Counted from the first letter of the stretch, positions 17,622 through 26,263 are shown. The stretch: 64,000 nt of DNA from Paraburkholderia madseniana (GCF_009690905.1 NZ_VOSW01000041.1:21021-85020); one strand, 5' to 3'. Notes: generated from the sequence alone by a model not told the origin. A program made the numbers and translations.

Positions 17622-17866
17622 AATACTGATGTCCTGTTCTTACCGTTGGCCGCATTGCGTGCCATCGGATGATCCGGGAAAAGATGAAAGCGCCCGTTGT
17701 CGTACCAATGGCTTCGATAGCCGCCGCGCCAGCGTTCTGCGTCTTTCATGCGTGACGCCACGATATCCAGCGCCCGCGTGGCGAGTATTGAAGAATCCTG
17801 CGACCGCAGAGCGCTCGTCCCAACACTTTGCCTGGTTGCAAGATTCTTCAAGACCGATGCACGCAC
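17618..17866 (-). CDS. Small hypothetical protein coupled to the FAD/NAD(P) gene
   Basis: 82 residues from GTG 17866. The ATGA overlap (17618-17621) with the next gene suggests translational coupling. The C-terminal half, ERWRGGYRSHWYDNGRFHLF then PDHPMARNA, is aromatic and looks like real protein. The N-terminal half is less convincing and no ribosome site is evident, so the true start may be internal (for example ATG within VASRMKDAERW). No family recognised. It could be a peptide substrate or partner of the flavoprotein. Confidence 0.45.
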   Translation of the reverse strand: MRASVLKNLATRQSVGTSALRSQDSSILATRALDIVASRMKDAERWRGGYRSHWYDNGRFHLFPDHPMARNAANGKNRTSVL

Positions 17867-18103
17867 GGCCTGGTAGGCTGAAATAGACGTGCGGCGTAGA
17901 GTTCGCGGCGTTCCCCAGGTCTGGCGACAAGATTCGCCGTGGAAAACACCGTTACGTCGGCGCTCAGCGCAAACGGAAAGTATTCGGTATCGTTTACGTG
18001 ACGGTTCCTCTTCTCGTATCGGGAATTGGCTCGTTCGGGTGATCTATCTTGCCTGAAGGCCATGCGTCAAGGAAAGCATCTGGAATCTTATTTCGAGGTA
18101 GAG

Positions 18104-18931
18104 ATGTCGCATGACAGCAGCGTCAAGGTTTGGCGGATGACGGACCTGCACGACGCGGAGATGCTCAAGGGTACTTACGTTCAACATATGTATCCATGGC
18201 ACTCTCATGAGGAAATAAGTTTGGGTCTAGTGCTCGAAGGGGCAATCGACTTGCGCACGCGCTCACATCAGGGCATTGCCAAAGCAGGCTCTTTCACATT
18301 GATCAACGCAGAGGAAGCTCACTATGGCACGCCGGTGAATGGCGGAGGCTGGCGTTGCAGAACGATCCACATCAATCCCAGGATGGTGCACAACACCGCG
18401 GCGGATTTGCGAAGGTACTCGCCCGCGTCCAGCATCGCATTTCTCGGACCAACGTTCGACGATCCTGACGCCGCTCGCGAATTGCTTGAATTGCACCGAC
18501 GCTCCGAGGCAGAAACGTCCGCGCTCGAGCGTCAATCGCGGTTAGTCACGCTGATCGTGAGACTGCTGCTGCGACATTCGGGAGCCGTGGCCACCATTCC
18601 TGCACGTGTGCGGGAACCCCGTGCGGTCGAGCTGGCGCGCGATTATCTGGTCGAAAATCTGGGGGACAAGGTCACTCTGGAGGAACTCGCGGCGACGTCA
18701 GGCGTTCCGCCGTTTCGGCTTTTACGCGCCTTCCAGCAATCGGTCGGGCTGACGCCTCACGCTTATCAAACGCAGACGAGAATCCGTGAGGCATGTCAAA
18801 TGTTGCGTTCGCAGCAGCCGCTTGCCGACATCGCTATCACTACGGGGTTTGCGGACCAGGCCCATTTGACCCGCACTTTTAAGGCAATCATGGGCATGAC
18901 GCCGGGTCAGTATCGCGATGCATTCCGTTAG
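18104..18931 (+). CDS. AraC-family transcriptional regulator
   Basis: Sensor-type AraC regulator, 275 residues from ATG 18104 (an upstream ATG at 18062 and TTG at 18026 are possible). Residues ~20-100 form a cupin-like effector domain (YPWHSHEEISLGLVLEGAID). The C-terminal ~100 residues hold two helix-turn-helices with KVTLEELAATSGVPPFRLLR and the AraC signature IAITTGFADQAHLTRTFKAI ... MGMTPGQYR. It is transcribed divergently from the small ORF/FAD gene pair, which it may control. Confidence 0.9.
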   Translation: MSHDSSVKVWRMTDLHDAEMLKGTYVQHMYPWHSHEEISLGLVLEGAIDLRTRSHQGIAKAGSFTLINAEEAHYGTPVNGGGWRCRTIHINPRMVHNTAADLRRYSPASSIAFLGPTFDDPDAARELLELHRRSEAETSALERQSRLVTLIVRLLLRHSGAVATIPARVREPRAVELARDYLVENLGDKVTLEELAATSGVPPFRLLRAFQQSVGLTPHAYQTQTRIREACQMLRSQQPLADIAITTGFADQAHLTRTFKAIMGMTPGQYRDAFR

Positions 18932-19263
18932 GCGAACGACAACAAGGAAACCCTGAGCCGCTATCAAGTCGCGAAGCGGCTGGTCAGGCAACCCGAACTA
19001 GCTGTTTCTGAATGGCCGTGTCTGGACTATAGAGCACATGGACAATCGCAGATCCTCAGGGGCCAAACCCTATCTTGAAGACCGCTTGGCGCTTAGACCG
19101 AGCCTTATCGCGCAACACACCGTCTCCTAGATAGGATTGACTGCATCAGACACCGACGGTATTTTTACAGGCGGGGCTTCACGCCCCCCGCGCCGCCTCA
19201 CAGTTCATTTTGATTCCGTGCCGGCTGTGGAGGCTCGTCGGCACGGAAACTCGGACCGAATCC
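18932..19263. other. Intergenic stretch
   Basis: About 330 bases with no gene. It contains a GC-rich hairpin-like segment, GGCGGGGC TTCAC GCCCCCC, near 19170-19191. That could end the AraC transcript or lie in the leader of the following gene; no T run follows. Confidence 0.3.
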
Positions 19264-20001
19264 ATGCGTATCTACTTTCAGAACGCGTCTATCCCGACGC
19301 GGGCCGCCAATCGGCTCAAATACCGCCTTTCTCTAAAGGAATCCCAGGCGCGACAGGTGACCTCCGAAGTCTTCGGCTATAGAGACTGGACCGACCTCCA
19401 CGGCGAGCTGGGCAGCAAAGCAGCTTCCGCGCTCGACGAGGCGTGTGACAGCGCGACACTAACCGAGAGACGCGTATATCAGGTGTCGCAATTGCTCGCA
19501 TCGTCAGTTGATCTTCACGGTGAATCCGCGGACGACTTAGTTCGATGGTGGCAACCATCGGCCGCGCATGCGCACGAAGAGTGCGGGGACCCGACAGAAA
19601 CGCCGTTTGCCGGCTCAAAGGAAGATCTGAGTTTTCAAGAGGCGCTAAGCACGTTGGCTCACGCCGTGCACCATCCCGTTGGCCACTTCGAACAAGCGCT
19701 CATGACTGGCATACACAGAACGGAAAACGAAAGCTCGCTGAGGTTTGTAGAATCGATTGCTGATGAGTTGCTAAGCGGCAACCGAAACCGGGAACCCGAA
19801 GTGGCTCGTCACCTCCTTGAGGCTTTGGCATCGCGAGGGCTGCCCCGGTCGATACTTAACCTGGCGACGAGTTTGACGCTTGGCGATGGTGGTCCGAAAG
19901 ACGAAAAAAGAGCCACGGACTTGCTTGAGCAGTTGGCTGAATCTGCTTCAACTCCCGATGATCTGAAGCGGATTGCCGAATCACGTCTAGGCACCGCCTA
20001 A
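19264..20001 (+). CDS. Hypothetical protein with Sel1-like C-terminal repeat, apparently frame-truncated
   Basis: 245 residues from ATG 19264. The N-terminus RLSLKESQARQVTSEVFGYR DWTDLHGEL (split here for length) resembles a short helical domain found at the start of several Proteobacterial proteins of unknown role. The C-terminus SILNLATSLTLGDGGPKDEK RATDLLEQLAE is Sel1/TPR-like. Right after the stop, the third frame continues with AGDVPAAFNAGLYRDHAAEK then ARAARFYRLVAAKGHVPAST, a clear further Sel1 repeat. The gene is therefore probably the 5' part of a frameshifted gene. Confidence 0.62.
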   Translation: MRIYFQNASIPTRAANRLKYRLSLKESQARQVTSEVFGYRDWTDLHGELGSKAASALDEACDSATLTERRVYQVSQLLASSVDLHGESADDLVRWWQPSAAHAHEECGDPTETPFAGSKEDLSFQEALSTLAHAVHHPVGHFEQALMTGIHRTENESSLRFVESIADELLSGNRNREPEVARHLLEALASRGLPRSILNLATSLTLGDGGPKDEKRATDLLEQLAESASTPDDLKRIAESRLGTA

Positions 20002-20290
20002 GCACCTGGCATCGTGCAGGCGACGTCCCCGCTGCATTCAACGCCGGCCTGTATCGTGATCACGCTGCGGAAAAGAGGGATCAATCTGCGAATCCGGCGA
20101 GAGCTGCTCGTTTCTATCGGCTTGTGGCGGCCAAAGGGCACGTACCGGCGTCGACGAATTCTGGACTCCAGACGAGCGGATCCTTGAGGTCCAGAAAACG
20201 ATGCGTGCCATCAAGGGTGGTGCAAAGCGGGCCGCCGATTCGCATGAAGTCACAGCAAGCCGGCCGCCGCCGTTGGCTGAGATCGCACTA
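20002..20290 (+). pseudogene. Out-of-frame 3' part of the Sel1-repeat gene
   Basis: The frame of 20015 encodes HRAGDVPAAFNAGLYRDHAA and ARAARFYRLVAAKGHVPAST up to about 20160. A second frame change is then needed to continue with DERILEVQKTMRAIKGGAKR around 20170-20230. Two shifts within 250 bases indicate decay rather than sequencing error. Confidence 0.5.
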
Positions 20291-20405
20291 TCGACCCGCA
20301 GACGACATTCGCCGCCACAAATCTGCCGCATGGAAGGCGTCATCTGCTTTGAAGTGGCGAGTGGCGATTGGTTTACGCCGTCACGCCGAAGGCTTTCCCT
20401 CTTTG

Positions 20406-21014
20406 CTATCGGTCGGCGGCGCCGGTCCTCATGCCTTCGCGTGCGGGCTTCAGCGTCTTGGCCCACCATGACATGTCGTCAAGTAGCTTGTTGGCCGCCT
20501 GCGCCAGGTGCGGGAAGTCTTCGAAGGTCTTGCCCTGCTGCATGATGCCGAGGGATTCCACCATGCCGATGTGAACGGCATGGCTCACCGGTGCCATCTG
20601 CAGCTCGACTGCAACCAGCCGCAGTTGCTCGACGGCCCGTGCCGCTCCCACCCCACCATAGCCCACGAAGCCGATTGGCTTGCGGGCGAACTCGGTGTAA
20701 GCGTAGTCGAGCGCGTTCTTCAACACCGCGCTCGGGCCGTGGTTGTACTCGGGCGTCACCACGATGAAGCCGTCGAGTCTCGCGAGCTTGCCGGCCCAGA
20801 GCCGCGCCGCCTCGTTATTGACCGGTCCGTAGGCCGGCGACCGCGGCTCGTTGAAGAAAGGCAGCGGGTGATCGCGCAGGTCGATCAGCTCGAAGACAAG
20901 GTCGGTGCGCTGCCTGGCGATCTCATGGATCCAGTGCGCGGGCTTTTCGCCGAAGCGGCCTTCTCGGGTCGAGCCGATCACGATGCCGACGCGGGGTTGT
21001 TGCTGTTCGGTCAT
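20406..21014 (-). CDS. NADPH-dependent FMN reductase family protein
   Basis: Flavodoxin-fold quinone/azo-type reductase, 202 residues from ATG 21014 with a CAGGAG site 8 bases before. The phosphate-binding loop IGSTREGRFGEKPAHW and the flavin-contact motif VVTPEYNHGPSAVLKNALDY are diagnostic; GFVGYGGVGAARAVEQLR is also conserved. It is divergent from an HxlR regulator across a short promoter with a perfect palindrome. This is the standard layout for a reductase induced by quinones or aldehydes through an HxlR repressor. Confidence 0.92.
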   Translation of the reverse strand: MTEQQQPRVGIVIGSTREGRFGEKPAHWIHEIARQRTDLVFELIDLRDHPLPFFNEPRSPAYGPVNNEAARLWAGKLARLDGFIVVTPEYNHGPSAVLKNALDYAYTEFARKPIGFVGYGGVGAARAVEQLRLVAVELQMAPVSHAVHIGMVESLGIMQQGKTFEDFPHLAQAANKLLDDMSWWAKTLKPAREGMRTGAADR

Positions 21015-21079
21015 GGGGGTACTCCTGCAACTTGGGGAGGAAAGGTTCAACGAGGCTAATCACTCTCGTCTTGGTCGAT

Positions 21080-21096
21080 ACGAACAAACTGTTCGT
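21080..21096. promoter_or_regulatory. HxlR operator candidate 1
   Basis: Perfect inverted repeat ACGAACA-AAC-TGTTCGT between the divergent FMN reductase and HxlR genes, within a shared 15-mer TGGTCGATACGAACA (21072-21086) that recurs at 21145-21159. Confidence 0.7.
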
Positions 21097-21143
21097 TGAG
21101 ATACAGTGGGCTCTGTCGCCGACACCAGCAAGGAGGCACTTTT

Positions 21144-21533
21144 ATGGTCGATACGAACACTGCTGTTCGCGCCCCAGAAGCGTCGAACCCCCACGAGGCT
21201 TGCAAGGCGGTAGTCGAGATACTCGCTCGCATCGGCGACAAGTGGACCGTGATGGTGGTGGGCGCCTTGTCGCAAGGACCGATCCGCTACAACGAGATCC
21301 ATCGCCGCGTCGAAGGGATTTCGCAGCGCATGCTCACGCTGACCCTGAAAGGCCTGGAGCAGGACGGGTTGGTCACGCGCACAATGTATCCAACGATTCC
21401 ACCCCGCGTGGACTACGAGTTGACCGAACTCGGACGCAGTTTGATCGTGCCGTTGAAAACGCTCGCTGAATGGGCGCGGGAAAACCGGCCGGCGATGCTG
21501 GCCGCGCGAGAGACGTTTCGGACAAGGGGATAG
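21144..21533 (+). CDS. HxlR-family transcriptional regulator
   Basis: 129 residues from ATG 21144, with AGGAGG eight bases ahead. Winged-helix HxlR signature: VVEILARIGDKWTVMVVGAL followed by GPIRYNEIHRRVEGISQRML then TLTLKGLEQDGLV and PRVDYELTELGRSL. The N-terminal cysteine used for sensing in some members (HEACKAVVE) is present at about residue 19. It most likely represses itself and the divergent FMN reductase through the two palindromes. Confidence 0.94.
   Translation: MVDTNTAVRAPEASNPHEACKAVVEILARIGDKWTVMVVGALSQGPIRYNEIHRRVEGISQRMLTLTLKGLEQDGLVTRTMYPTIPPRVDYELTELGRSLIVPLKTLAEWARENRPAMLAARETFRTRG
21154..21169. promoter_or_regulatory. HxlR operator candidate 2, inside the regulator's own start
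   Basis: CGAACA-CTGC-TGTTCG, preceded by the same TGGTCGATA as site 1 and lying in codons 4-9 of the regulator gene. Spacing between the sites is 73 bases, about seven helical turns, so two bound dimers could lie on one face of the DNA. Confidence 0.6.
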
Positions 21534-22033
21534 CACGGCTCGCCGCGCACGCGCTTTACCGTCCCGAAATCGACCTGGTGCTTGCGGCGTACGACGTGAG
21601 CCCGGGTCTTTCGAGGACTGTTGCTCGCGCGGCGGCCTATGGCCCCGCTCGGTCACCAGCAAGTAGTCGGTCTAGGATGCCCGCTCATAGGCCGAAACTG
21701 CTAGTAAATGAGCCACGCCACTTCGTCCGCAAACGCGCCGATTGCAGACACACGAGGAATTCCTATGAGTGTCGGGAGAGGGCCGGGAGTGTGAGTTCAC
21801 TGATGCCGGATGCTGCCGTCGGGTTGCTCGATGCCACCATCGTCAGCAATCAGCCACATTGCTGACGTAGAACCCAGCCCATCCCAATGACGGCTCAGGC
21901 CGAGAATCAGCCGTCCGCAAACTTCGAATGGACTTGACGATTCGTGCCACAGATAGCGGCGGCGGGAGGCGGAGCTAGTTCTTCAGAATGGTTGCGCGGC
22001 GGCGGGCCAACTTCCCTCCCTGACTCCCAATCC
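21534..22033. other. Intergenic region holding repeat copy B
   Basis: 500 bases between HxlR and the permease gene. Apart from the dispersed repeat at 21770-21910 I see no gene. The last ~120 bases run into the end of the convergent permease gene. Confidence 0.45.
21770..21910 (-). repeat. Dispersed intergenic repeat, copy B
   Basis: Inverted copy of 15030-15180. Its reverse complement contains GGTTCTACGTCAGCAATGTG and GGCATCGAGCAACCCGACGG. The plus strand spells GSVSSLMPDAAVGLLDATIV; copy A on the minus strand spells GSVSSLMQEAAVRLLDAATV, so the two keep the same reading but probably as repeat sequence rather than gene. Confidence 0.75.
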
Positions 22034-22885
22034 TCACTTCACCGCCCCCAACGCCAACCCCTTCACCAAAAACCGCTGCAACCAAGCAAACACTATCGAA
22101 ACCGGCAACGTCGCGCAGAGAGTAGCGGCCATCACCAAATGCCACTCAACGACATACTTCCCAGCCACCATATCCGTAACCTGCACGGTAAGAGTCTTAT
22201 TCTCCGGCGACCGAATCAACGTATAAACAACCGCAAACTCATTCCAAGCATTGATGAACGTAAAGATCGCCGTAACAACAATCGCCGGCACAGCCAACGG
22301 CAAGAAAACCTTAAAAACAGCCCGAGTCCTCCCACACCCCTCAAGCCACGCCGACTCCTCAAGATCCCTTGGCACAGTCTGAAAGTAAGAAGACAACATC
22401 CAAACCGCAAACGCGATATTGAACGCCGCATAAGAAACGATGACCCCAATCTTGGAGTCAACCAGATTCCCATCCCCATAGGGAATCATCGCCGCGAGCC
22501 GGAACAACCCAACAACCAGCAAGATCGGCGACAGCATCTGCGTCACCAGCAGAAACTGCGAATACAACCCTTTCCCACGAAACGGAAACCTGGCCAACGC
22601 ATAAGCCGCCGGCAAGCTCACTGCCAACGCCAACGCAGTCGACAAAAAGCTAATCACGCAACTATTCCTCAGCGCCACGCCGAAGTTAGCCGCAACCCAC
22701 ATATCCGAAAAATTGCTCCACTGCCAATGCACCGGCAACCACCTCGCCGGATAAACAAAAATCTCCGTAGCCGGCTTCAAAGCAGTAAACAACATCACAG
22801 CAAACGGAAACAGCACGGCCACAATCAGCGGCGAAAGTGCCAACCAGCACCACAGCGAGCGCTTCATCTTGATGCTGAGACTCAT
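22034..22885 (-). CDS. Sugar ABC transporter permease (MalG/UgpE type)
   Basis: Second inner-membrane subunit of a carbohydrate importer, 283 residues with six membrane helices. The EAA loop reads RDLEESAWLEGCGRTRAVFK, which docks the ATPase. N-terminal LSPLIVAVLFPFAVMLFTAL and C-terminal QRFLVKGLALGAVK are typical of CUT1 permeases. It overlaps the first permease gene by four bases (22882-22885). Codon third positions are unusually T/G-rich over most of the gene compared with its partner. Confidence 0.94.
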   Translation of the reverse strand: MSLSIKMKRSLWCWLALSPLIVAVLFPFAVMLFTALKPATEIFVYPARWLPVHWQWSNFSDMWVAANFGVALRNSCVISFLSTALALAVSLPAAYALARFPFRGKGLYSQFLLVTQMLSPILLVVGLFRLAAMIPYGDGNLVDSKIGVIVSYAAFNIAFAVWMLSSYFQTVPRDLEESAWLEGCGRTRAVFKVFLPLAVPAIVVTAIFTFINAWNEFAVVYTLIRSPENKTLTVQVTDMVAGKYVVEWHLVMAATLCATLPVSIVFAWLQRFLVKGLALGAVK

Positions 22886-23772
22886 GACGTCTCTCCTTCT
22901 TTCGCGGGCTGCAGACGCAGATAGGCGATCGAGAAAACGAACAGCATGACGAGCATGATCAGCGACACCGCCGCGGCTTCGCCGGGACGCCCCAGCCGGA
23001 ACCCAAGCTCATAGAGATACGTAACGAGAATATGCGTGCCGTTGTCCGGCCCGCCTTGCGTCATCACCCAGATGATCGGAAAAGAATTGAACACGTAGAT
23101 CACGTTCAACAGAATCGTCATGTTGATGAACGGCCGCAAGAGCGGCATCGTCAGCTTGCGAAACTGCTGCCACGCACTGGCGCCATCCATCCGCGCCGCT
23201 TCATAAATGTCACCCGGCACCGACGACAACCCGCCCAGCAGAATCGTCACCGTAAATGGAATCGACACCAGAATGCCAACCGCGATCTCCACCGGAAACG
23301 CGAGCTCCGGCGTCGCGAGCCAATGTATCGGACCGTTGATAAAACCGAGCCGCTGCAACGTGACGTTGACCATGCCGTAGTCATCGTTGAAGGCCCAGCG
23401 CCACACCACGGCGGTCATCGTCAGCGAGACGGACCACGGCAGCATCACAATCGTGCGCGCCACGCCGCGTCCATAGAAATCCTGATTCAGCACCAGTGCA
23501 ACCGGCACCGAAATTAGTACCGTGCCGCCCACCACGAACACGGTCCAGACAATCGTCCGCTTAGCAGCAGCGAGAAACGAGGGGTCCGTGAAAATCGTAT
23601 AGAAGTTCTGCAGACCGGTGAAATCGCGGATCGCGCCGAAGCGCGAGACCTCGTGCAGCGATTGCCACACGATGTTGAAAATCGGATAGCTGATGATGAA
23701 AAGCGCCAACACCAGACTCGGCGCAATCAGCAACCAGGGCGCCTGGAGGCGCGAAGAAGCGGAACGGCTCAT
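22882..23772 (-). CDS. Sugar ABC transporter permease (MalF/UgpA type)
   Basis: First permease of the CUT1 importer, 296 residues from ATG 23772 (a GTG at 23799 would add nine). Helix WLLIAPSLVLALFIISYPIF, then the EAA loop VPGDIYEAARMDGASAWQQF, and VIYVFNSFPIIWVMTQGGP, a strongly conserved MalF-type segment. It lies about 150 bases after the solute-binding protein gene, with which it should be co-transcribed. Confidence 0.94.
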   Translation of the reverse strand: MSRSASSRLQAPWLLIAPSLVLALFIISYPIFNIVWQSLHEVSRFGAIRDFTGLQNFYTIFTDPSFLAAAKRTIVWTVFVVGGTVLISVPVALVLNQDFYGRGVARTIVMLPWSVSLTMTAVVWRWAFNDDYGMVNVTLQRLGFINGPIHWLATPELAFPVEIAVGILVSIPFTVTILLGGLSSVPGDIYEAARMDGASAWQQFRKLTMPLLRPFINMTILLNVIYVFNSFPIIWVMTQGGPDNGTHILVTYLYELGFRLGRPGEAAAVSLIMLVMLFVFSIAYLRLQPAKEGETS

Positions 23773-23922
23773 GCGTGCTCGATCGTAAGACGCGTCCACA
23801 TTAAAGCGGACGCGACGGGATGGGCCGGATAGTGCATTACGGATATGACAACCGAAACGCGCGCCGCTTTCGCAACGGCGGCGCGCGTTCCGTGTTCACC
23901 AAATCACTACGAGACTACGCGA

Positions 23923-25155
23923 TCACTTACCGAGCGACTTGTTCGCTTGCGTCGCTGCGGCAGTCAACGCGTCCGCCGGCTTCGCCTTGCCCAGGTAGAT
24001 CGATTGCATTGAATCGGTCACAGCCTTCGCGGTGTCTTCCCAACCGGTCACAGTCGGCGCGAAGTGAGCCGTCGGCAGCAGCGCGACGAAAGCTTTGGTG
24101 TCCGGATCGTTGAACGCCGGATCGGTTGCCTCGGCCTTGGTGGTCGGCAGGAAGCCTTCGGTCGTCGTGAACTCGACGCGCGGTTCCTTCGTGAACAGAT
24201 AGTCGAGGAACTTCCAGGCCGACTTCTTCACCTTCGAGTTCTTGAACATCACGATCGAGTCGGTCACCGCATAGGTGGCGTGCGTCGTGCCCATCGGGAT
24301 CGGATCGATGCCGTACTTCAGGTTCGGCGCTTCCTTTTTGATCTGCTTGGCGAGGAACGGTGCGGAGATCATCATCGCAACGCGGCCCTGCTTGAACAGG
24401 TTCTGCACGTCTTCGCGGCTGTAGCCGGTCACGCCAGGCTGCGTCAGGCCGTCGTCGATCAGGGTCTTGTACAGCGTGGCCGCCTTGATGCCGGCCGGCG
24501 AATTGAACGCCGCCTTGCCGTCCTTGCCGACGACGTCGCCGCCGTTGGTCCACAGGGCGTAGTAATAGTAGACGTCGGTTTCGATTTCCTTGCCTTGCAG
24601 ACCGAAGCCGGCAACGCCCTGTGCCTTCAGTTTCTTCGACGCATCGATCACGTCATTCCACGTTTTCGGGCCGTCGGGATAGCCGACCTTCGCGAGCAGA
24701 TCCTTGTTGTAGTAGAGCGCGCGTGCAGACGCGGCGATCGGCAGGCCGTACACCTTGCCGTTGATTTCGCCCGGTGCGAGGAATGGGCCGATGAAGCGGC
24801 CCTTGAAGCTGGCGTCCATGTAGCCGTCGAGCGACTCGGCGACGTCGTCCTTCACGAAGTCGAGCAGCCAGCGCGTACCGACAATCGCCAGGTCGGCGTT
24901 GGCGCCGCCGGAGATGTCCGTTTGCAGTTTCTGTTGCAGCGTGTCCCAGTTCACGTCTTCGATCTTGATCGTGGTGCCGGGATTGGCCTTCTCGAAGTTA
25001 CGGGCCATCTTTTCGAAGTACGGCGCGGTCGCATCGCTGTAATGCGCGACCGTCACGCGGACCGTGTCGGCGTGAGCCGCGACGGCGATACCTGCAAACG
25101 CGAGCGCCACGGCAACTTTGCCTAGCGCGAGGGAAGCACGGGCATGCAACGACAT
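23923..25155 (-). CDS. Sugar ABC transporter periplasmic solute-binding protein
   Basis: Family 1 carbohydrate-binding lipid-free protein, 410 residues. Signal peptide GKVAVALAFAGIAVAAHADT; mature domain begins VRVTVAHYSDATAPYFEKMA. Conserved features include NPGTTIKIEDVNWDTLQQKL, GKVYGLPIAASARALYYNKD and KKSAWKFLDYLFTKEP. A purine-rich ribosome site (CAGGAGAG) precedes ATG 25155. Ligand unknown; the dehydrogenase and RpiR gene on the other side suggest a polyol or sugar. Confidence 0.94.
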   Translation of the reverse strand: MSLHARASLALGKVAVALAFAGIAVAAHADTVRVTVAHYSDATAPYFEKMARNFEKANPGTTIKIEDVNWDTLQQKLQTDISGGANADLAIVGTRWLLDFVKDDVAESLDGYMDASFKGRFIGPFLAPGEINGKVYGLPIAASARALYYNKDLLAKVGYPDGPKTWNDVIDASKKLKAQGVAGFGLQGKEIETDVYYYYALWTNGGDVVGKDGKAAFNSPAGIKAATLYKTLIDDGLTQPGVTGYSREDVQNLFKQGRVAMMISAPFLAKQIKKEAPNLKYGIDPIPMGTTHATYAVTDSIVMFKNSKVKKSAWKFLDYLFTKEPRVEFTTTEGFLPTTKAEATDPAFNDPDTKAFVALLPTAHFAPTVTGWEDTAKAVTDSMQSIYLGKAKPADALTAAATQANKSLGK

Positions 25156-25489
25156 TTCTCTCTCCTGTGTCGATCGGAGTTAGCGCTTTACGCTTACTCC
25201 GGTCCCATCCAACGATGGTGGGGGGTGGTCTGCTGCCGTCGCCGGCCGCTTTGGGTTAAATTGTTTGAAAAAATCCTACATGACGCAAAATAGCTTGTCA
25301 CGTAGGGTCTGCCATATTTTTTCTCAGCCAGTTTTGTGCATAAGATGCTGTAAAGCAGGGGTATTCTGCATAACGCGAAGTCACGGATACCCAATCTTCG
25401 GGATGACTAGACAACTGTTCGATGCCGGTTTTGTAGGAAATTTACACGCTAAACCGGCGCTGCAACGAGGTTGAAGGGCGAGGGTAGAC
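25156..25489. promoter_or_regulatory. Divergent control region with two palindromes
   Basis: 334 bases between the two arms of the sugar locus, richer in A/T than its surroundings. It contains CCTACATGAC (25275-25284), 12 bases, then GTCACGTAGG (25297-25306), an inverted repeat with one mismatch. A shorter one, TGTAGGAAATTTACA, is at 25432-25446. The RpiR regulator encoded downstream is the obvious candidate to bind them. Confidence 0.6.
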
Positions 25490-26263
25490 ATGAATCGTGT
25501 GGTGTTGGTGACAGGCGCTTGCGGCGGGATCGGCAGCGTGTTGTGCAAGCGTTTCGTGGAGCAGGGCGACACGGTGCTGGCGCTCGATGTCGACGCGGTC
25601 GCGCTTCACGGATTGGTTGCGCAACTCGGCGTCGCGCATGTCACGCCGATCGCGGTCGACCTGGGTGACGCTGCCGCAGTGCAGCAAGCGGTTGCCGATG
25701 CGGTGAAAACGCGCGGTCCGGTGGACGTGCTGGTTGCCAACGCGGGTGCCGCCAATGGTTTGACGCTCGCCACGACGGACGCCGCCAGTTGGCAGCGCGA
25801 TATCCATCTGAATCTGAACGGTACGTATCACTCGGTGGAAGCGGTGCGCGCGTCGATGATCGAACGGCAGACGGGCACGTTGGTGCTGATCGGCTCGGTG
25901 AACGGCATGGCCGCGCTCGGGCATCCGGCGTATAGCGCGGCGAAAGCGGGTCTCATCAGCTACACGAAAGCGCTGGCGATCGAACTCGGCCGCTATGGCA
26001 TCCGCGCGAACATCGTCTGTCCGGGCACGGTGAAGACGCAGGCGTGGCAGGCGCGCGTCGACAAGAATCCGCAGGTCTTCGAGGATCTTAAGAAGTGGTA
26101 CCCGTTGCGCGACTTCGCGACACCGGACGACATCGCCGATGCGGTGCTGTTCCTCTCATCGCCGATGGCGCGTGTGATTACCGGTGTTGCGTTGCCGGTC
26201 GACGGTGGATTGATGGCCGGCAACCGTTTGATGGCGGAAGAGTTGACGCTCGAATCGCTTTGA
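25490..26263 (+). CDS. Short-chain dehydrogenase/reductase
   Basis: 257-residue classical SDR. Cofactor loop TGACGGIGSVLCKRF (TGxxxGxG), NAG motif VLVANAGAANG, catalytic Ser in LIGSVNGMAALGHPAYSAAK with the YxxxK tetrad (Tyr-Ser-Ala-Ala-Lys), and CPGTVKTQAW. Asp at the end of the second strand (ALDVDAV) favours NAD. First gene of the plus arm of the transporter locus. Likely oxidises the imported polyol or sugar; the substrate cannot be read from sequence. Confidence 0.92.
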   Translation: MNRVVLVTGACGGIGSVLCKRFVEQGDTVLALDVDAVALHGLVAQLGVAHVTPIAVDLGDAAAVQQAVADAVKTRGPVDVLVANAGAANGLTLATTDAASWQRDIHLNLNGTYHSVEAVRASMIERQTGTLVLIGSVNGMAALGHPAYSAAKAGLISYTKALAIELGRYGIRANIVCPGTVKTQAWQARVDKNPQVFEDLKKWYPLRDFATPDDIADAVLFLSSPMARVITGVALPVDGGLMAGNRLMAEELTLESL

